From Balneolaceae bacterium (GTDB lineage: Bacteria > Bacteroidota > Rhodothermia > Balneolales > Balneolaceae): DNA of 64,000 bases. Positions 27,421 to 41,658 of this stretch are shown in pieces; positions within the stretch are counted from its first letter, which is position 1, and every line of letters starts with the position of its first letter. Below the pieces are notes generated by a model, which searched no databases, was not told the DNA's origin, and saw nothing but the letters and a program-made list of their open reading frames with translations. The position numbers and the translations under genes are program-made. The DNA lies in NCBI GenBank assembly GCA_034521445.1, contig JAXHMM010000005.1, positions 434,001-498,000 of the forward strand, given 5' to 3'.

Positions 27421-27837
27421 TTATTCTTTCGCTCTCGATTTCAGAATATCCACTTTCTGTTTCCACTCCTCATATACTTGTTGCCGGGTATGAGTGTTCA
27501 GGCTGCGATAGGCGCGGGGACTCATCCTAATTTGATTGTTCAAAAACGCGTTCAGACTGTTTTGTCCGCTATGGCCGATTTCGATGGCAACAAAATGACA
27601 CTTTTTGTCGGGATACTCCTTTAAAAGATGCAGGGCCCGTTTCATCTTTATTTGCAGGTGCGCTTTTTTGGGAGGGAGTTGATACCGCTTTATAAAGTGC
27701 CGGTAAAAGTTCTTGGGATTTTCATATCCGCATTCTTCGGCCCACGTACTTACCCCGCGGATAGTCGACAAATCATTTTCCAGGATCTCGATGGATTGCT
27801 TAATGTTCTTCTCGCCCATGGTCAGCCTCTTGCACAT
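27421..27837 (-). CDS. Stand-alone AraC-type DNA-binding domain regulator
   Basis: A 138-residue protein that is essentially just an AraC/XylS DNA-binding region without a ligand domain. The first helix-turn-helix is STWAEECGYENPKNFYRHF, joined through QIKMKRALHLLKEYP to a second unit (CHFVAIEIGHSGQNSLNAFL) and the closing MSPRAYRSL. The ATG at 27837 is used; a second ATG six codons in is also possible. It lies 114 bases upstream of the thioredoxin-like gene on the same strand, so it probably regulates that locus. The gene is AT-richer than the housekeeping genes. Confidence 0.8.
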   Translation of the reverse strand: MCKRLTMGEKNIKQSIEILENDLSTIRGVSTWAEECGYENPKNFYRHFIKRYQLPPKKAHLQIKMKRALHLLKEYPDKKCHFVAIEIGHSGQNSLNAFLNNQIRMSPRAYRSLNTHTRQQVYEEWKQKVDILKSRAKE

Positions 27838-27973
27838 TGGTTATATCCCTTGCAAAGAGCGGCGTTCTGGTGCTTACATGTACGTTCTCTTGGAAAACGC
27901 CTACTATATATGTACAATTTACACGAGGGGGGGGCTAATGCAAATATTTGAAATACGATACAAACCGACACAC

Positions 27974-28213
27974 ATGCCCAGCATAACTGTCAAAAATATA
28001 CCTGAAGATATCTACGGGAAGGTGAAGGAACAAGCTGCCGCTCATCACCGGAGCATCAACAGCGAAATCATCGCCTGCCTGGTAAAGAGCGTCACTTCTA
28101 CCAGACCTACTCCAGAAACCATTCGCCAACAGGCACGGAGGGCTCGTGCGATTGCCAGGGGAAGTCTATCTGCGGAAGAGATCAGAAAAGCCATTGAGGA
28201 GGGACGCGCATGA
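27974..28213 (+). CDS. vapB: FitA/VapB-like ribbon-helix-helix antitoxin
   Basis: A 79-residue antitoxin of the FitA/VapB Arc-type family. The start MPSITVKNIPEDIYGKVKEQ and the pattern AAHHRSINSEIIACL form the ribbon-helix-helix DNA-binding fold. The C-terminal part (ETIRQQARRARAIARGSLS) is the toxin-neutralising segment. The ATG at 27974 is chosen because the family start is recognisable there; the longer frame upstream is not conserved-looking. It overlaps the following toxin by ATGA (28210–28213), the usual antitoxin–toxin coupling. The toxin itself is deleted internally, so this antitoxin is an orphan that may still repress its own promoter. Confidence 0.8.
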   Translation: MPSITVKNIPEDIYGKVKEQAAAHHRSINSEIIACLVKSVTSTRPTPETIRQQARRARAIARGSLSAEEIRKAIEEGRA

Positions 28214-28346
28214 TCGTGGCGGATGCCAGTATCTTGGCGCCATTCTGGAAGAAGAGCTGGGGATCCCCCTGGTTACCAACGATACCCAATTGGTAAAACT
28301 ATTTCCCGACATCGCCCGGTCCCCCGGGCAGTTTCTAGAAAATTAA
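28210..28346 (+). pseudogene. vapC: vapC PIN toxin remnant with large internal deletion
   Basis: The gene starts correctly (MIVADASILA, with the first PIN Asp) but jumps within ten codons to the last ~35 codons of a VapC protein in another frame: AILEEELGIPLVTNDTQLVK, then LFPDIARSPGQFLEN and TAA at 28344–28346. About 90 residues holding most of the active site are missing. The junction lies near 28235–28240. The RNase activity must be lost. It is coupled to the intact antitoxin upstream. Confidence 0.75.
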
Positions 28347-28374
28347 GCCTCCCGGCGATAACCGGGAGGCTTTT
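28347..28374. terminator. Strong hairpin terminator between vapBC remnant and rpoC
   Basis: GCCTCCCGG (28347–28355) pairs perfectly with CCGGGAGGC (28362–28370) around CGATAA, followed by TTTT on the plus strand. On the minus strand the stem is followed by TTAATTTT, so it can also end the rpoBC transcript, whose stop is at 28401. Confidence 0.85.
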
Positions 28375-28400
28375 CGTAAAGTTGCGTTGTAATCTGAAGC

Positions 28401-32849
<4,449 letters not shown>

Positions 32850-32855
32850 GGAAGT

Positions 32856-32861
32856 ACCTCC
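32856..32861 (-). promoter_or_regulatory. Shine–Dalgarno site deciding the TTG start of rpoC
   Basis: GGAGGT on the minus strand, seven bases before TTG at 32849. No in-frame ATG occurs near it, so the TTG start is well supported. Confidence 0.7.
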
Positions 32862-32919
32862 GAATTGACTTTATTTAACAGTATAAAAAGTGATTCAGGT
32901 TGGTTGGCGCCGGGGCGGC

Positions 32920-35900
32920 CTAGTCTATATGGATTTCGAGGCCCAGACCCATGAGTTCGCGCAGGAGCACCTTGAAAGACTCCGGCACGTCGCCTTCGGG
33001 CAGGTTATCGCCCTTGACGATGGCCTCGTAGACGCGCGAGCGTCCTTTTACGTCGTCGCTCTTCACAGTGAGCATCTCTTTGAGGATGCTGGAGGCGCCG
33101 TAGGCGTAGAGCGCCCAGACCTCCATCTCGCCGAGACGCTGTCCGCCGAACTGCGCCTTGCCTCCCAGCGGCTGCTGGGTGATAAGGGAGTACGGCCCGA
33201 TGGAGCGCGCATGCATCTTGTCTTCGACCAGGTGGTTGAGCTTCAGCATGTAGATGTAGCCCACCGTGGTCTGCTGGTCGAAGGCCTCGCCCGTGCGTCC
33301 GTCGTAGAGGGTCACCCGCCCGTCTTTGGGCAGGTCGGCATCCTCTAGAAGACCCTGCACCTGGTCGTAGGAGGCGCCGTCGAATATGGGCGAAGCGAAC
33401 TTCACGCCCAGCTTCTTGCCCGCCCAGCCCAGGATGGTCTCGTAAATCTGACCGAGGTTCATCCGGGAGGGCACGCCCAGGGGATTGAGCAGGATGTCCA
33501 TGGGGGTACCGTCCTCCATGTAGGGCATGTCCTCTATGGGGACCACCTTGGCGACCACGCCCTTGTTGCCGTGGCGTCCGGCCATCTTGTCGCCCACCTG
33601 CATTTTACGCTTCTTGGCCACGTAGACCTTCGCTTTCTGGATGATGCCGGGGGGCAGGTCGTCGCCCACCTGAATCTGGTATTTCCTCCTCTTGGCTTCG
33701 GTGTCGAGTTCGCGCCGGAGATCCCGGTAGTTGGAGAAGAGCAGCCTTACGTGCTCCACCAGGTTCTCGTCGGTGGCCCAGTCGATGTTTTCATTGATGT
33801 TGACCGGATCGAGCTCCTCGAAATCGGACTTGCGGTACTTCTCCCCTTTGGGAATCAGCTCCACGCCGTTGAAGTTGTAAACTCCCGGGGAGGTCTTGTC
33901 ACGCAGCAGGGAGTAGAGCTTGTCGACCATTTTGGAGTTGAGCTCGTCCACCTTTTCGGCGTGCCGCTCATTCTCCAGTTCAACCTGCTTTTTCTCTTCC
34001 TTGCGTGAGATCTGTTCGTCGCGCTTGCGGCTGAAGAGCTTGGTGTCGATCACCGTGCCGGAGACGCCCGGGGGCGTCTTCAGGGAGGCGTCCTTCACGT
34101 CGCCCGCCTTGTCGCCGAAGATGGCGCGCAGCAGTTTCTCTTCGGGGGTGGGGTCGGTTTCGCCCTTGGGGGTGATCTTACCCACCAGGATGTCGCCGTG
34201 GTTGACCTTGGCGCCGATGCGGATGATGCCCTGCTCGTCGAGATCGGCCGTAGCCTCCTCGCTCACGTTGGGAATCTCGCGGGTCAGCTCCTCCTCTCCG
34301 CGCTTGGTGTCTCGCACCTGCTGCTCAAATTCAGTGATATGGATGGAGGTGTAGATATCGTCCTGGACGATGCGCTCGCTGATCACGATGGCATCCTCAA
34401 AGTTGTAGCCCCTCCAGGGCATGAAGCCCACCAGCAGGTTGCGTCCCAGCGCCAGTTCGCCTCCCTGGGTGGCGCAGCCGTCGGCCAGGGTTTGACCACG
34501 GGATACCTTGTCGCCCACATTGACGATGGGCTTCTGATTGATGGTGGTGTCCTGGTTGGTGCGTTCGAACTTGGTCAGGTCGTAGGTCTTTACGCCCTCG
34601 TCGAAGTAGCAGTCCTGCTCCATTTCGGTCCGGTCGTACTTGACGCGTATCTCGGTGGAGGAGACGTAGACCACTTCGCCCTCGCCCTCGGCGGTGATGA
34701 TGGCGCGGGAGTCCTTGGCGGCGCGGTGCTCGAGCCCCGTGCCGACCAGCGGCGATTCGGGACGGAGCAGCGGCACAGCCTGGCGCTGCATGTTGGAACC
34801 CATGAGCGCGCGGTTGGCGTCGTTGTGCTCGATAAAGGGAATGAGCGCGGCCGCCACTGAGGTAATCTGGTTGGTTGCCACGTCCATGTAGCCGATGTCG
34901 TCGGGCTTGGCCAGCTGGTAGTTTCCATCGCGGAAACGCGAGAAAATATTGTCGTTCTTGAAAACGCCCTTCTTGTCCAGCGGCGCATTGGCCTGGGCGA
35001 TCACGGTCTCGTCCTCCTGCTCGGCCGAAAGGTATTCGATATCGTCGCTCACCTTGCCCTCCTTCACCTTGCGGTAGGGGGTCTCGATGAAGCCGAAGTC
35101 GTTGATCTTGGCGTGGACGCAGAGGGAGGAGATGAGTCCGATGTTGGGACCCTCGGGGGTCTCAATGGGACAGAGCCGCCCGTAGTGGGTGTAGTGTACG
35201 TCCCGCACCTCGAAACCGGCGCGCTCGCGGGTCAGTCCCCCGGGGCCGAGCGCCGACATGCGGCGCTTGTGGGTCAGTTCGGCCAGCGGATTGGTCTGGT
35301 CCATGAACTGCGAGAGCTGGTTGGTTCCGAAAAAGGTGTTGATCACGCTGGAAATGGTCCGCGCGTTCACCAGGTCCTGCGGCGTCAGCTGCTCGGCGTC
35401 GCGGGAGTTCATCCGTTCCTTGATGGTGCGCGACATGCGGGCCAGGCCGATGGAAAACTGTTGACCCAGCTGCTCGCCGATCGTGCGCACGCGGCGGTTG
35501 GAGAGGTGGTCGATATCGTCCACCTGCGATTTCATGTTCTTGAGGCGGATCACCTCCCTGACGATGGCCACGATATCCTCCTTGACGAGGTAGCGCGTGT
35601 CCATGTCCACGTCCAGCTTGAGACGTTTATTGAGACGGTAGCGTCCCACCTCGCCCAGGTCGTACTTCTTGTCGCTGAAGAAGAGACGTTCGAGCACCTG
35701 GCGGGCGGTTTCGGGATCGGGCATCTCGCCGGTACGGATCTGCTTGTAGATCTCGCCCAGGGCCGTCTCCTCGCTGTGGGCGGGGTCCTTGCGCAGGGTG
35801 TTCATCATCACGTCGCGCTCGGAGTCCTCCGGCGCCAGGGTCTGCACGCGGAAGGCCATTTTGTCGTGTTCCTTGAGCGCCGAGTAGTCGTCATCGGTCA

Positions 35901-36756
35901 GCTCATGGTCGCGTTCGAAAAGGGTTTCGCGGCTTAGGGCCTCGGTGACCTCGCCGGTCTCCTCGTCCACAACCTCCTCGACCTTCTCGATCACGATGTC
36001 GTTGGCCAGGCGCTTGCCCGTCACCTCTTTCTTGTACTCCTTCTTGGTGCTGAATTCCACCTTCTCGGAGAGACCGTCGAAGAGACCGAAAATCTCCTCC
36101 TCGGTGGAGTAGCCCAGCGCGCGAAGCAGCGTGGTGGCCGGGACCTTTTTCTTGCGGTCGATGTAGGCCCAGAGCACATCGCGGATGTCGGTGGAGAACT
36201 CGATCCACGATCCCTTGAAGGGAATGACCCTCGCGTTGTAGAGCTGCGTGCCGTTGGGGTGCACGTTCTGCCCGAAAAAGACGCCGGGCGAACGGTGCAG
36301 CTGGCTCACGATCACGCGTTCGGCCCCGTTGATGATGAAGGTGCCGCGTTCGGTCATCCAGGGCAGGTCGCCCAGGAATACCTCCTGCTCGATAGTTTCG
36401 GTGGTCTCATCGTCGTCGTCCACGGCCGAAAGGCGCATCTTGGCCTTCAGCGGGACGGCGAAGGAGAGTCCCCGCTCCTGGCACTCCTTCATGGAATACT
36501 TGGGAGTGTCCACCGAATAGTGGATGAATTCCAGGATATGCGTCTCACGGGAGTCCTGGATGGGGAAGTTCTCATTGAAAATTTTCTGGAGACCCTGGTT
36601 CTTCCGGTCTTCCGGCGCGATATCGAGCTGTGTGAACTGCCCGAATGACTCCAGCTGGATATCCAGGAAGTCGGGGTAGTCCAGCACGTGCTCGGTACTG
36701 GCAAAAGACAGGCGGTCGGTGAACGGAATTTTCTCCATGTCGCTGTGTTTACTCAA
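32920..36756 (-). CDS. rpoB: DNA-directed RNA polymerase subunit beta
   Basis: A 1278-residue RNA polymerase subunit beta. Recognisable elements include the rifampicin-pocket region (FFGTNQLSQFMDQTNPLAEL, then HKRRMSALGPGGLTRERAGF), the GPNIGLISSL stretch, and the C-terminal KMQVGDKMAGRHGNKGVV and PGGKAQFGGQRLGEMEVWAL-type segments. The rifampicin-pocket residues look wild type by eye. The frame opens with TTG at 36756, preceded at seven bases by AGGAG; an ATG six codons later (36738) has no well-placed ribosome site. It lies after a 162-base gap from rplL, which holds a hairpin. Confidence 0.97.
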   Translation of the reverse strand: MSKHSDMEKIPFTDRLSFASTEHVLDYPDFLDIQLESFGQFTQLDIAPEDRKNQGLQKIFNENFPIQDSRETHILEFIHYSVDTPKYSMKECQERGLSFAVPLKAKMRLSAVDDDDETTETIEQEVFLGDLPWMTERGTFIINGAERVIVSQLHRSPGVFFGQNVHPNGTQLYNARVIPFKGSWIEFSTDIRDVLWAYIDRKKKVPATTLLRALGYSTEEEIFGLFDGLSEKVEFSTKKEYKKEVTGKRLANDIVIEKVEEVVDEETGEVTEALSRETLFERDHELTDDDYSALKEHDKMAFRVQTLAPEDSERDVMMNTLRKDPAHSEETALGEIYKQIRTGEMPDPETARQVLERLFFSDKKYDLGEVGRYRLNKRLKLDVDMDTRYLVKEDIVAIVREVIRLKNMKSQVDDIDHLSNRRVRTIGEQLGQQFSIGLARMSRTIKERMNSRDAEQLTPQDLVNARTISSVINTFFGTNQLSQFMDQTNPLAELTHKRRMSALGPGGLTRERAGFEVRDVHYTHYGRLCPIETPEGPNIGLISSLCVHAKINDFGFIETPYRKVKEGKVSDDIEYLSAEQEDETVIAQANAPLDKKGVFKNDNIFSRFRDGNYQLAKPDDIGYMDVATNQITSVAAALIPFIEHNDANRALMGSNMQRQAVPLLRPESPLVGTGLEHRAAKDSRAIITAEGEGEVVYVSSTEIRVKYDRTEMEQDCYFDEGVKTYDLTKFERTNQDTTINQKPIVNVGDKVSRGQTLADGCATQGGELALGRNLLVGFMPWRGYNFEDAIVISERIVQDDIYTSIHITEFEQQVRDTKRGEEELTREIPNVSEEATADLDEQGIIRIGAKVNHGDILVGKITPKGETDPTPEEKLLRAIFGDKAGDVKDASLKTPPGVSGTVIDTKLFSRKRDEQISRKEEKKQVELENERHAEKVDELNSKMVDKLYSLLRDKTSPGVYNFNGVELIPKGEKYRKSDFEELDPVNINENIDWATDENLVEHVRLLFSNYRDLRRELDTEAKRRKYQIQVGDDLPPGIIQKAKVYVAKKRKMQVGDKMAGRHGNKGVVAKVVPIEDMPYMEDGTPMDILLNPLGVPSRMNLGQIYETILGWAGKKLGVKFASPIFDGASYDQVQGLLEDADLPKDGRVTLYDGRTGEAFDQQTTVGYIYMLKLNHLVEDKMHARSIGPYSLITQQPLGGKAQFGGQRLGEMEVWALYAYGASSILKEMLTVKSDDVKGRSRVYEAIVKGDNLPEGDVPESFKVLLRELMGLGLEIHID

Positions 36757-36764
36757 AGGAACCT

Positions 36765-36769
36765 CTCCT
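36765..36769 (-). promoter_or_regulatory. Shine–Dalgarno site supporting the TTG start of rpoB
   Basis: AGGAG on the minus strand with seven bases to TTG at 36756. The next in-frame ATG is 18 bases further and badly spaced. Confidence 0.6.
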
Positions 36770-36839
36770 TTTCGTTAATTTGATGGTGATGGGCCGGTCA
36801 TCGTAAGGGTGCAGCGCACACTCGGGGCGGTTCACGTCC

Positions 36840-36857
36840 GGCGTCCAAAAAGACGCC
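36840..36857 (-). promoter_or_regulatory. Hairpin in the rplL–rpoB gap, possible attenuator or processing site
   Basis: GGCGTC and GACGCC form a perfect 6-bp stem around six bases (TTTTTG on the transcribed strand) in the 162-base gap. In many bacteria this gap contains a partial terminator or RNase site that sets rpoB below ribosomal-protein levels. No T-tract follows, so a strong terminator is unlikely. Confidence 0.35.
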
Positions 36858-36918
36858 AATAGCCAATACCGTAATGCAACGATACTGGCTAGTGGCAGAT
36901 TGTACAAGCTGGCGCTAT

Positions 36919-37293
36919 TTACTTGAGCTCGATCTCAGCGCCGGCTTCTTCCAGTTTGGACTTGAGCTCTTCGGCTTCATCCTTGCTCACGCCTTCCTTG
37001 ACGGGGTTGGGAGCGTTGTCCACCAGTTCCTTGGCCTCTTTCAGGCCCAGGCCGGTGATGGAGCGCACCTCCTTGATCACGGCGATTTTCTTCTCGCCGG
37101 CCGACTTGAGAACCACGTCGAACTCGGTCTGTTCTTCGCCGCCCTCGTCGCCTCCGGCGCCTCCGCCGGCAACCACGGCCGTAGCGGCGGCGGGTTTGAT
37201 GTCATACTCCTCCTCCAGAACTTGTGCAAGTTCGTTCGCTTCCTTAACGGTGAGGTTTACAAGTTGTTCAGCTATTTCTTTAACGTCAGCCAT
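36919..37293 (-). CDS. rplL: 50S ribosomal protein L7/L12
   Basis: A 124-residue L7/L12 stalk protein, present in several copies on the ribosome, where it recruits elongation factors. The N-terminal dimerisation helices ([20 protein letters not shown]), an Ala/Gly hinge ([18 protein letters not shown]) and the C-terminal domain ([20 protein letters not shown], with [15 protein letters not shown]) are all in place. It is 50 bases downstream of rplJ, its stalk anchor. Confidence 0.97.
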   Translation of the reverse strand: MADVKEIAEQLVNLTVKEANELAQVLEEEYDIKPAAATAVVAGGGAGGDEGGEEQTEFDVVLKSAGEKKIAVIKEVRSITGLGLKEAKELVDNAPNPVKEGVSKDEAEELKSKLEEAGAEIELK

Positions 37294-37343
37294 TGGTTTT
37301 GTCTCCGGTTGGTCTTTGTAGATTAAAAATCCAGGTTAGTTGG

Positions 37344-37865
37344 TTATTCGCCTTGTTCGGCGATGCTTTTCAGGGCGCCCGCGAGCTTCTCGCCGGGTGC
37401 GTTGAGGGCACGGACAATGTTGGAAACCGGGGCAAGGAGCAGGGCGGCGATATCGCCGAGTACTTCTTCCTTCGATTTCATGGCCGCCAGCTCGCCGAGC
37501 CGGCTCTCATCGTAGTACTCTCCGTCGATGAGGGCCGCCTTGAACTGCGGTTTGCCGTTGTCTTCCATAAACTTCTTCAGCACTTTGGCCGGTGCCGCAA
37601 ACGCCTCATCCACAAAAGCAAAGCCGTTCTGCTCCACGAGGTGGGGATAGAGGTCATCGTAGCCCTCCTTCTCCTCCATCGCACGCTTCATCAGGGTGTT
37701 CTTGTACACCTTGTAGGTGACGTTGCTTTTGAAGAATTCGCCTCTAAGCTCGTTGATGGTCGAGACGGACATGCCGGAGTAGTTGGTGACGTAGATCGCC
37801 CCCGCCTGCTCCAGGTTCTCCCGTATCTCTTCAACGGTCGCTTTCTTTTCTGCTAGTGTAGGCAT
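37344..37865 (-). CDS. rplJ: 50S ribosomal protein L10
   Basis: A 173-residue L10 protein, the anchor for L7/L12 dimers on the 23S rRNA stalk base. The N-terminal RNA-binding domain (KATVEEIRENLEQAGAIYVT, then NYSGMSVSTINELRGEF) and the KVYKNTLMKRAMEE segment are typical, as is the helical L12-binding tail. It is 24 bases downstream of rplA, so there is little room for a separate L10 leader; autoregulation, if any, would involve that short gap or upstream RNA. Confidence 0.96.
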   Translation of the reverse strand: MPTLAEKKATVEEIRENLEQAGAIYVTNYSGMSVSTINELRGEFFKSNVTYKVYKNTLMKRAMEEKEGYDDLYPHLVEQNGFAFVDEAFAAPAKVLKKFMEDNGKPQFKAALIDGEYYDESRLGELAAMKSKEEVLGDIAALLLAPVSNIVRALNAPGEKLAGALKSIAEQGE

Positions 37866-37889
37866 GGTTCGTGTTCGGTTATAATTCGC

Positions 37890-38588
37890 TTAGGCAGACA
37901 TCACGGAGGAACGCTCCAGCGGGATGCCGGGTCCCATGGTGGAACTCATGGTGGCGCTTCGGATGTAGAGCCCCTTGGCGGAAGCCGGCCGCAGGCGCAT
38001 GACGGTCCGCAGGAACTCCAGCGCATTGTCGCGAAGTTCGGCGGCGTCGAAGCTTACCTTGCCGATGGAGGCGTGCAGAATGCCGTACTTGTCGACGCGA
38101 AAGTCGATCTTGCCGGCCTTCACCTCTTTGATGGTTTCGGCCACGTCGTTGGTCACCGTACCGCTCTTCGGGTTGGGCATCAGTCCCCTGGGTCCCAGTA
38201 CGCGGCCCAGCTTTCCGATCTTGCCCATGACATCCGGTGTTGCGACGATGACGTCGACGTCGGTCCAGCCATCCTCGATCTTTTCGATGTACTCATCGAG
38301 TCCCACGTGATCGGCGCCCGCCTGTTCGGCTTCCTCCTGCTTGGCCTCGTTGACCAGGGCCAGCACACGCACCTCTTTACCGGTGCCGTGGGGGAGGGAG
38401 ACCGATCCGCGCACCATCTGGTCCGCGTGCCGGGGGTCGACCCCCAGGCGCAGGTCCAGGTCGACGGAGGCGTCGAAGTTGACCTTGGAGGTCTTCTTCA
38501 CCAGGTCGACCGCTTCTTCCAGGGTATACTCGAGATCCTGGTCGATGAGTTCGGCTGCCGCTCGGTATTTCTTTCCTCGTTTTGCCAT
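37890..38588 (-). CDS. rplA: 50S ribosomal protein L1
   Basis: A 232-residue L1 protein, which binds the mobile L1 stalk of 23S rRNA and in many bacteria represses its own operon. The start [16 protein letters not shown] at 38588 is the family start; an ATG five codons upstream lies in the rplK spacer and is less likely. Typical segments are [20 protein letters not shown], then [17 protein letters not shown], and the C-terminal [14 protein letters not shown]. It is 17 bases downstream of rplK. Confidence 0.96.
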   Translation of the reverse strand: MAKRGKKYRAAAELIDQDLEYTLEEAVDLVKKTSKVNFDASVDLDLRLGVDPRHADQMVRGSVSLPHGTGKEVRVLALVNEAKQEEAEQAGADHVGLDEYIEKIEDGWTDVDVIVATPDVMGKIGKLGRVLGPRGLMPNPKSGTVTNDVAETIKEVKAGKIDFRVDKYGILHASIGKVSFDAAELRDNALEFLRTVMRLRPASAKGLYIRSATMSSTMGPGIPLERSSVMSA

Positions 38589-38605
38589 GATAGGGTTGCT
38601 CAAAC

Positions 38606-39037
38606 TTACTTGTCTCGTTGCACTCTCAGCCCCATGCTGCGGGCGGTACCGGCGATCATCTCGGCGGCGCGCTCCACTTCAAAGGCGTTGAGATCTTGCA
38701 TTTTCTGTTCGGCGATCTCCTTGCACTGGGTCCAGGTGACCGATCCCACCTTGGTGCGGTTGGGTTCGCCCGAGCCGGACTTGATGCCGGCGGCCTGTTT
38801 CAGCAGCACGGCGGCGGGAGGAGTCTTCGTAATGAAGTCGAAAGACTTGTCCATGTACACAGTGATCTCGACCGGAATGATGGTCCCGGCCTTCTCCTGC
38901 GTAGCGGCGTTGAAAGCCTTGCAGAACTCCATGATATTGATCCCGGCCTGTCCCAGGGCGGGTCCCACCGGTGGGGCGGGGTTCGCCTGGCCGCCTCGGA
39001 TCTGAAGCTTGAGAACTTTGTCTACTTTTTTAGCCAT
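38606..39037 (-). CDS. rplK: 50S ribosomal protein L11
   Basis: A 143-residue L11 protein, part of the GTPase-associated centre and the site sensed by RelA and thiostrepton. The N-terminal domain contains [20 protein letters not shown] and [11 protein letters not shown], and the C-terminal RNA-binding domain has [20 protein letters not shown]. It lies between nusG (70 bases upstream) and rplA in the conserved order nusG–rplK–rplA–rplJ–rplL. Confidence 0.97.
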   Translation of the reverse strand: MAKKVDKVLKLQIRGGQANPAPPVGPALGQAGINIMEFCKAFNAATQEKAGTIIPVEITVYMDKSFDFITKTPPAAVLLKQAAGIKSGSGEPNRTKVGSVTWTQCKEIAEQKMQDLNAFEVERAAEMIAGTARSMGLRVQRDK

Positions 39038-39107
39038 TAGGATTCAGTGCTTCTGCGTTGCGTGTGGTTTACCGCGTAATAGCTCACGTTGCATCTGTGT
39101 GTTTCGG

Positions 39108-39668
39108 TCACGTTGCAGGTTCTACCTGGTTCACATCAACTTCAACCGGGGTCTTTCGACCGAATATGCTTACCAATACCCGTAATTTCAGTTTGTCGGC
39201 GTTTACTTCCTGGATGGTGCCGTCAAAGTCCTTGAAGGGACCGTCGACCACCTTCACCAGGTCTCCCTCGCTGTAGGGGATCTCCACGACGCCCTCCTCC
39301 ATCTCATCGGAGTCCTGCACGCGTCCCAGGATGCGGTTGACTTCCTGCTCACGCAGTGGACTCGGGCGGACGTCGTTTTTGCCGCTTTTCAAAAAGCCGA
39401 TGGTGGAGGGCGCGCCCTGCACCAGGTTGTTCAATTCCTCGTCGTACACGGCCTTGACCAGCAGATAGCCGGGGAAGAAGTTCTTCTCGCGGGTCCTCTT
39501 TTTGCCCCGGCGGATTTCAACCACCGTCTCGGTGGGTATCATGATCTCCTCCACCTTGTCCTGCAGATCCTGCAGATCAAGCTCCCGCTCCAGATACTCC
39601 TTCACCTTTTTCTCATGGCTGGAGAAGCAGCGAACCACGTACCACTTGTAGCGGTTGTCTTGCGTCAT
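39108..39668 (-). CDS. nusG: Transcription termination/antitermination protein NusG
   Basis: A 186-residue NusG. The N-terminal NGN domain (YKWYVVRCFSSHEKKVKEYL, then RKKRTREKNFFPGYLLVKA-like stretch) binds the polymerase clamp. The C-terminal KOW domain (EGDLVKVVDGPFKDFDGTIQ, then EVNADKLKLRVLVSIFGR) contacts S10 or Rho. Its ATG overlaps the secE stop (ATGA, 39665–39668), so the two are translationally coupled. Confidence 0.97.
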   Translation of the reverse strand: MTQDNRYKWYVVRCFSSHEKKVKEYLERELDLQDLQDKVEEIMIPTETVVEIRRGKKRTREKNFFPGYLLVKAVYDEELNNLVQGAPSTIGFLKSGKNDVRPSPLREQEVNRILGRVQDSDEMEEGVVEIPYSEGDLVKVVDGPFKDFDGTIQEVNADKLKLRVLVSIFGRKTPVEVDVNQVEPAT

Positions 39669-39847
39669 GAATAAATGGCCTCTAAAATGGTACTGTACAC
39701 CTGGTCAACGCCGAAGATGAAGAGGGAGAGAATGATGGTGAAAACCACCGTTATGATGGTGTAGTCCAACAGCTCCTGCTGGTCCGGCCAGGAGACTTTC
39801 TTCATCTCCTTCTGGACGTCTACCAGATATTGCTTGATGCTGTTCAT
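39665..39847 (-). CDS. secE: Preprotein translocase subunit SecE
   Basis: A 60-residue SecE of the short, single-helix type. The amphipathic surface helix (IKQYLVDVQKEMKKVSWPDQ) contains the conserved KVSWP, and residues ~30–55 are the transmembrane helix (TIITVVFTIILSLFIFGVDQ). The ATG at 39847 is chosen because the frame upstream runs into the tRNA-Trp-like sequence. SecE clamps SecY in the protein-export channel. Its stop overlaps the nusG start. Confidence 0.95.
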   Translation of the reverse strand: MNSIKQYLVDVQKEMKKVSWPDQQELLDYTIITVVFTIILSLFIFGVDQVYSTILEAIYS

Positions 39848-39875
39848 GTAATTCCTTGCTGACTGTCCGTGGTTG

Positions 39876-39950
39876 CACGGGTGGCAGGACTTGAACCCGC
39901 ATCCCGACACGTCGGGATTTGGATTCCGCTATTCTGCCATCTGTGCTCGT
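39876..39950 (-). pseudogene. Decayed tRNA-Trp-like copy
   Basis: The 29 bases at 39873–39901 are identical to the 3' end of the adjacent tRNA-Trp (39951–39979): T-arm, 3' acceptor strand and trailer. The rest is only distantly similar. A CCA triplet still occurs in the right place, but the anticodon stem has mismatches, the acceptor does not pair (5' ACGAGCA against CACCCGT), and an extra hairpin CCCGAC/GTCGGG replaces the short variable loop. It is most likely a decayed duplicate. Confidence 0.5.
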
Positions 39951-39953
39951 TTG

Positions 39954-40026
<73 letters not shown>

Positions 40027-40040
40027 AATGGCCTGTGCCT

Positions 40041-41227
<1,187 letters not shown>

Positions 41228-41288
41228 GGTACCGTTGGTTAGGTTTAGTCGTTAGAAATCGCGCGGCGGCGCGCCGCCTGGTCGAATG

Positions 41289-41360
<72 letters not shown>

Positions 41361-41395
41361 ATGTCCGCATCGTGCGGAGATCAATAAAAGGGACG

Positions 41396-41468
41396 AGCGG
41401 GCGACCGGGCTCGAACCGGCAACATTCAGCTTGGAAGGCTGACACTCTACCAATTGAGTTACGCCCGC
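41396..41468 (-). tRNA. tRNA-Gly (anticodon TCC)
   Basis: Acceptor GCGGGCG/CGCCCGC, anticodon stem TCAGC/GCTGA around CTTCCAA with anticodon TCC, T-arm GCCGGTTCGAGCCCGGT, discriminator T. Confidence 0.94.
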
Positions 41469-41516
41469 TGGTAGTTCCCCGGCGGTCGGCGCTGCCGCCC
41501 GGACCGGGGCCTCTGC

Positions 41517-41602
41517 TGGTGGGGGGAGGAGGATTCGAACCTCCGAAGGCTTGCGCCAACAGATTTACAGTCTGCCCCAGTTGGCCACTTTGGTATCCCC
41601 CC
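41517..41602 (-). tRNA. tRNA-Tyr (anticodon GTA)
   Basis: Acceptor GGGGGGA/TCCCCCC, anticodon stem GCAGA/TCTGT around CTGTAAA with anticodon GTA, a long variable arm as expected for bacterial tRNA-Tyr, T-arm GGAGGTTCGAATCCTCC, discriminator A followed by encoded CCA. Confidence 0.94.
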
Positions 41603-41658
41603 GGTAGTCGTTCGGATATCACAATGTTAAGGTTCAAAGAACAAAATAAAACCGGATG

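Noticed and set aside
39060-39107. Possible separate promoter or leader between nusG and rplK
   Set aside because: The 70-base gap shows no convincing promoter or L11-type leader structure by eye.
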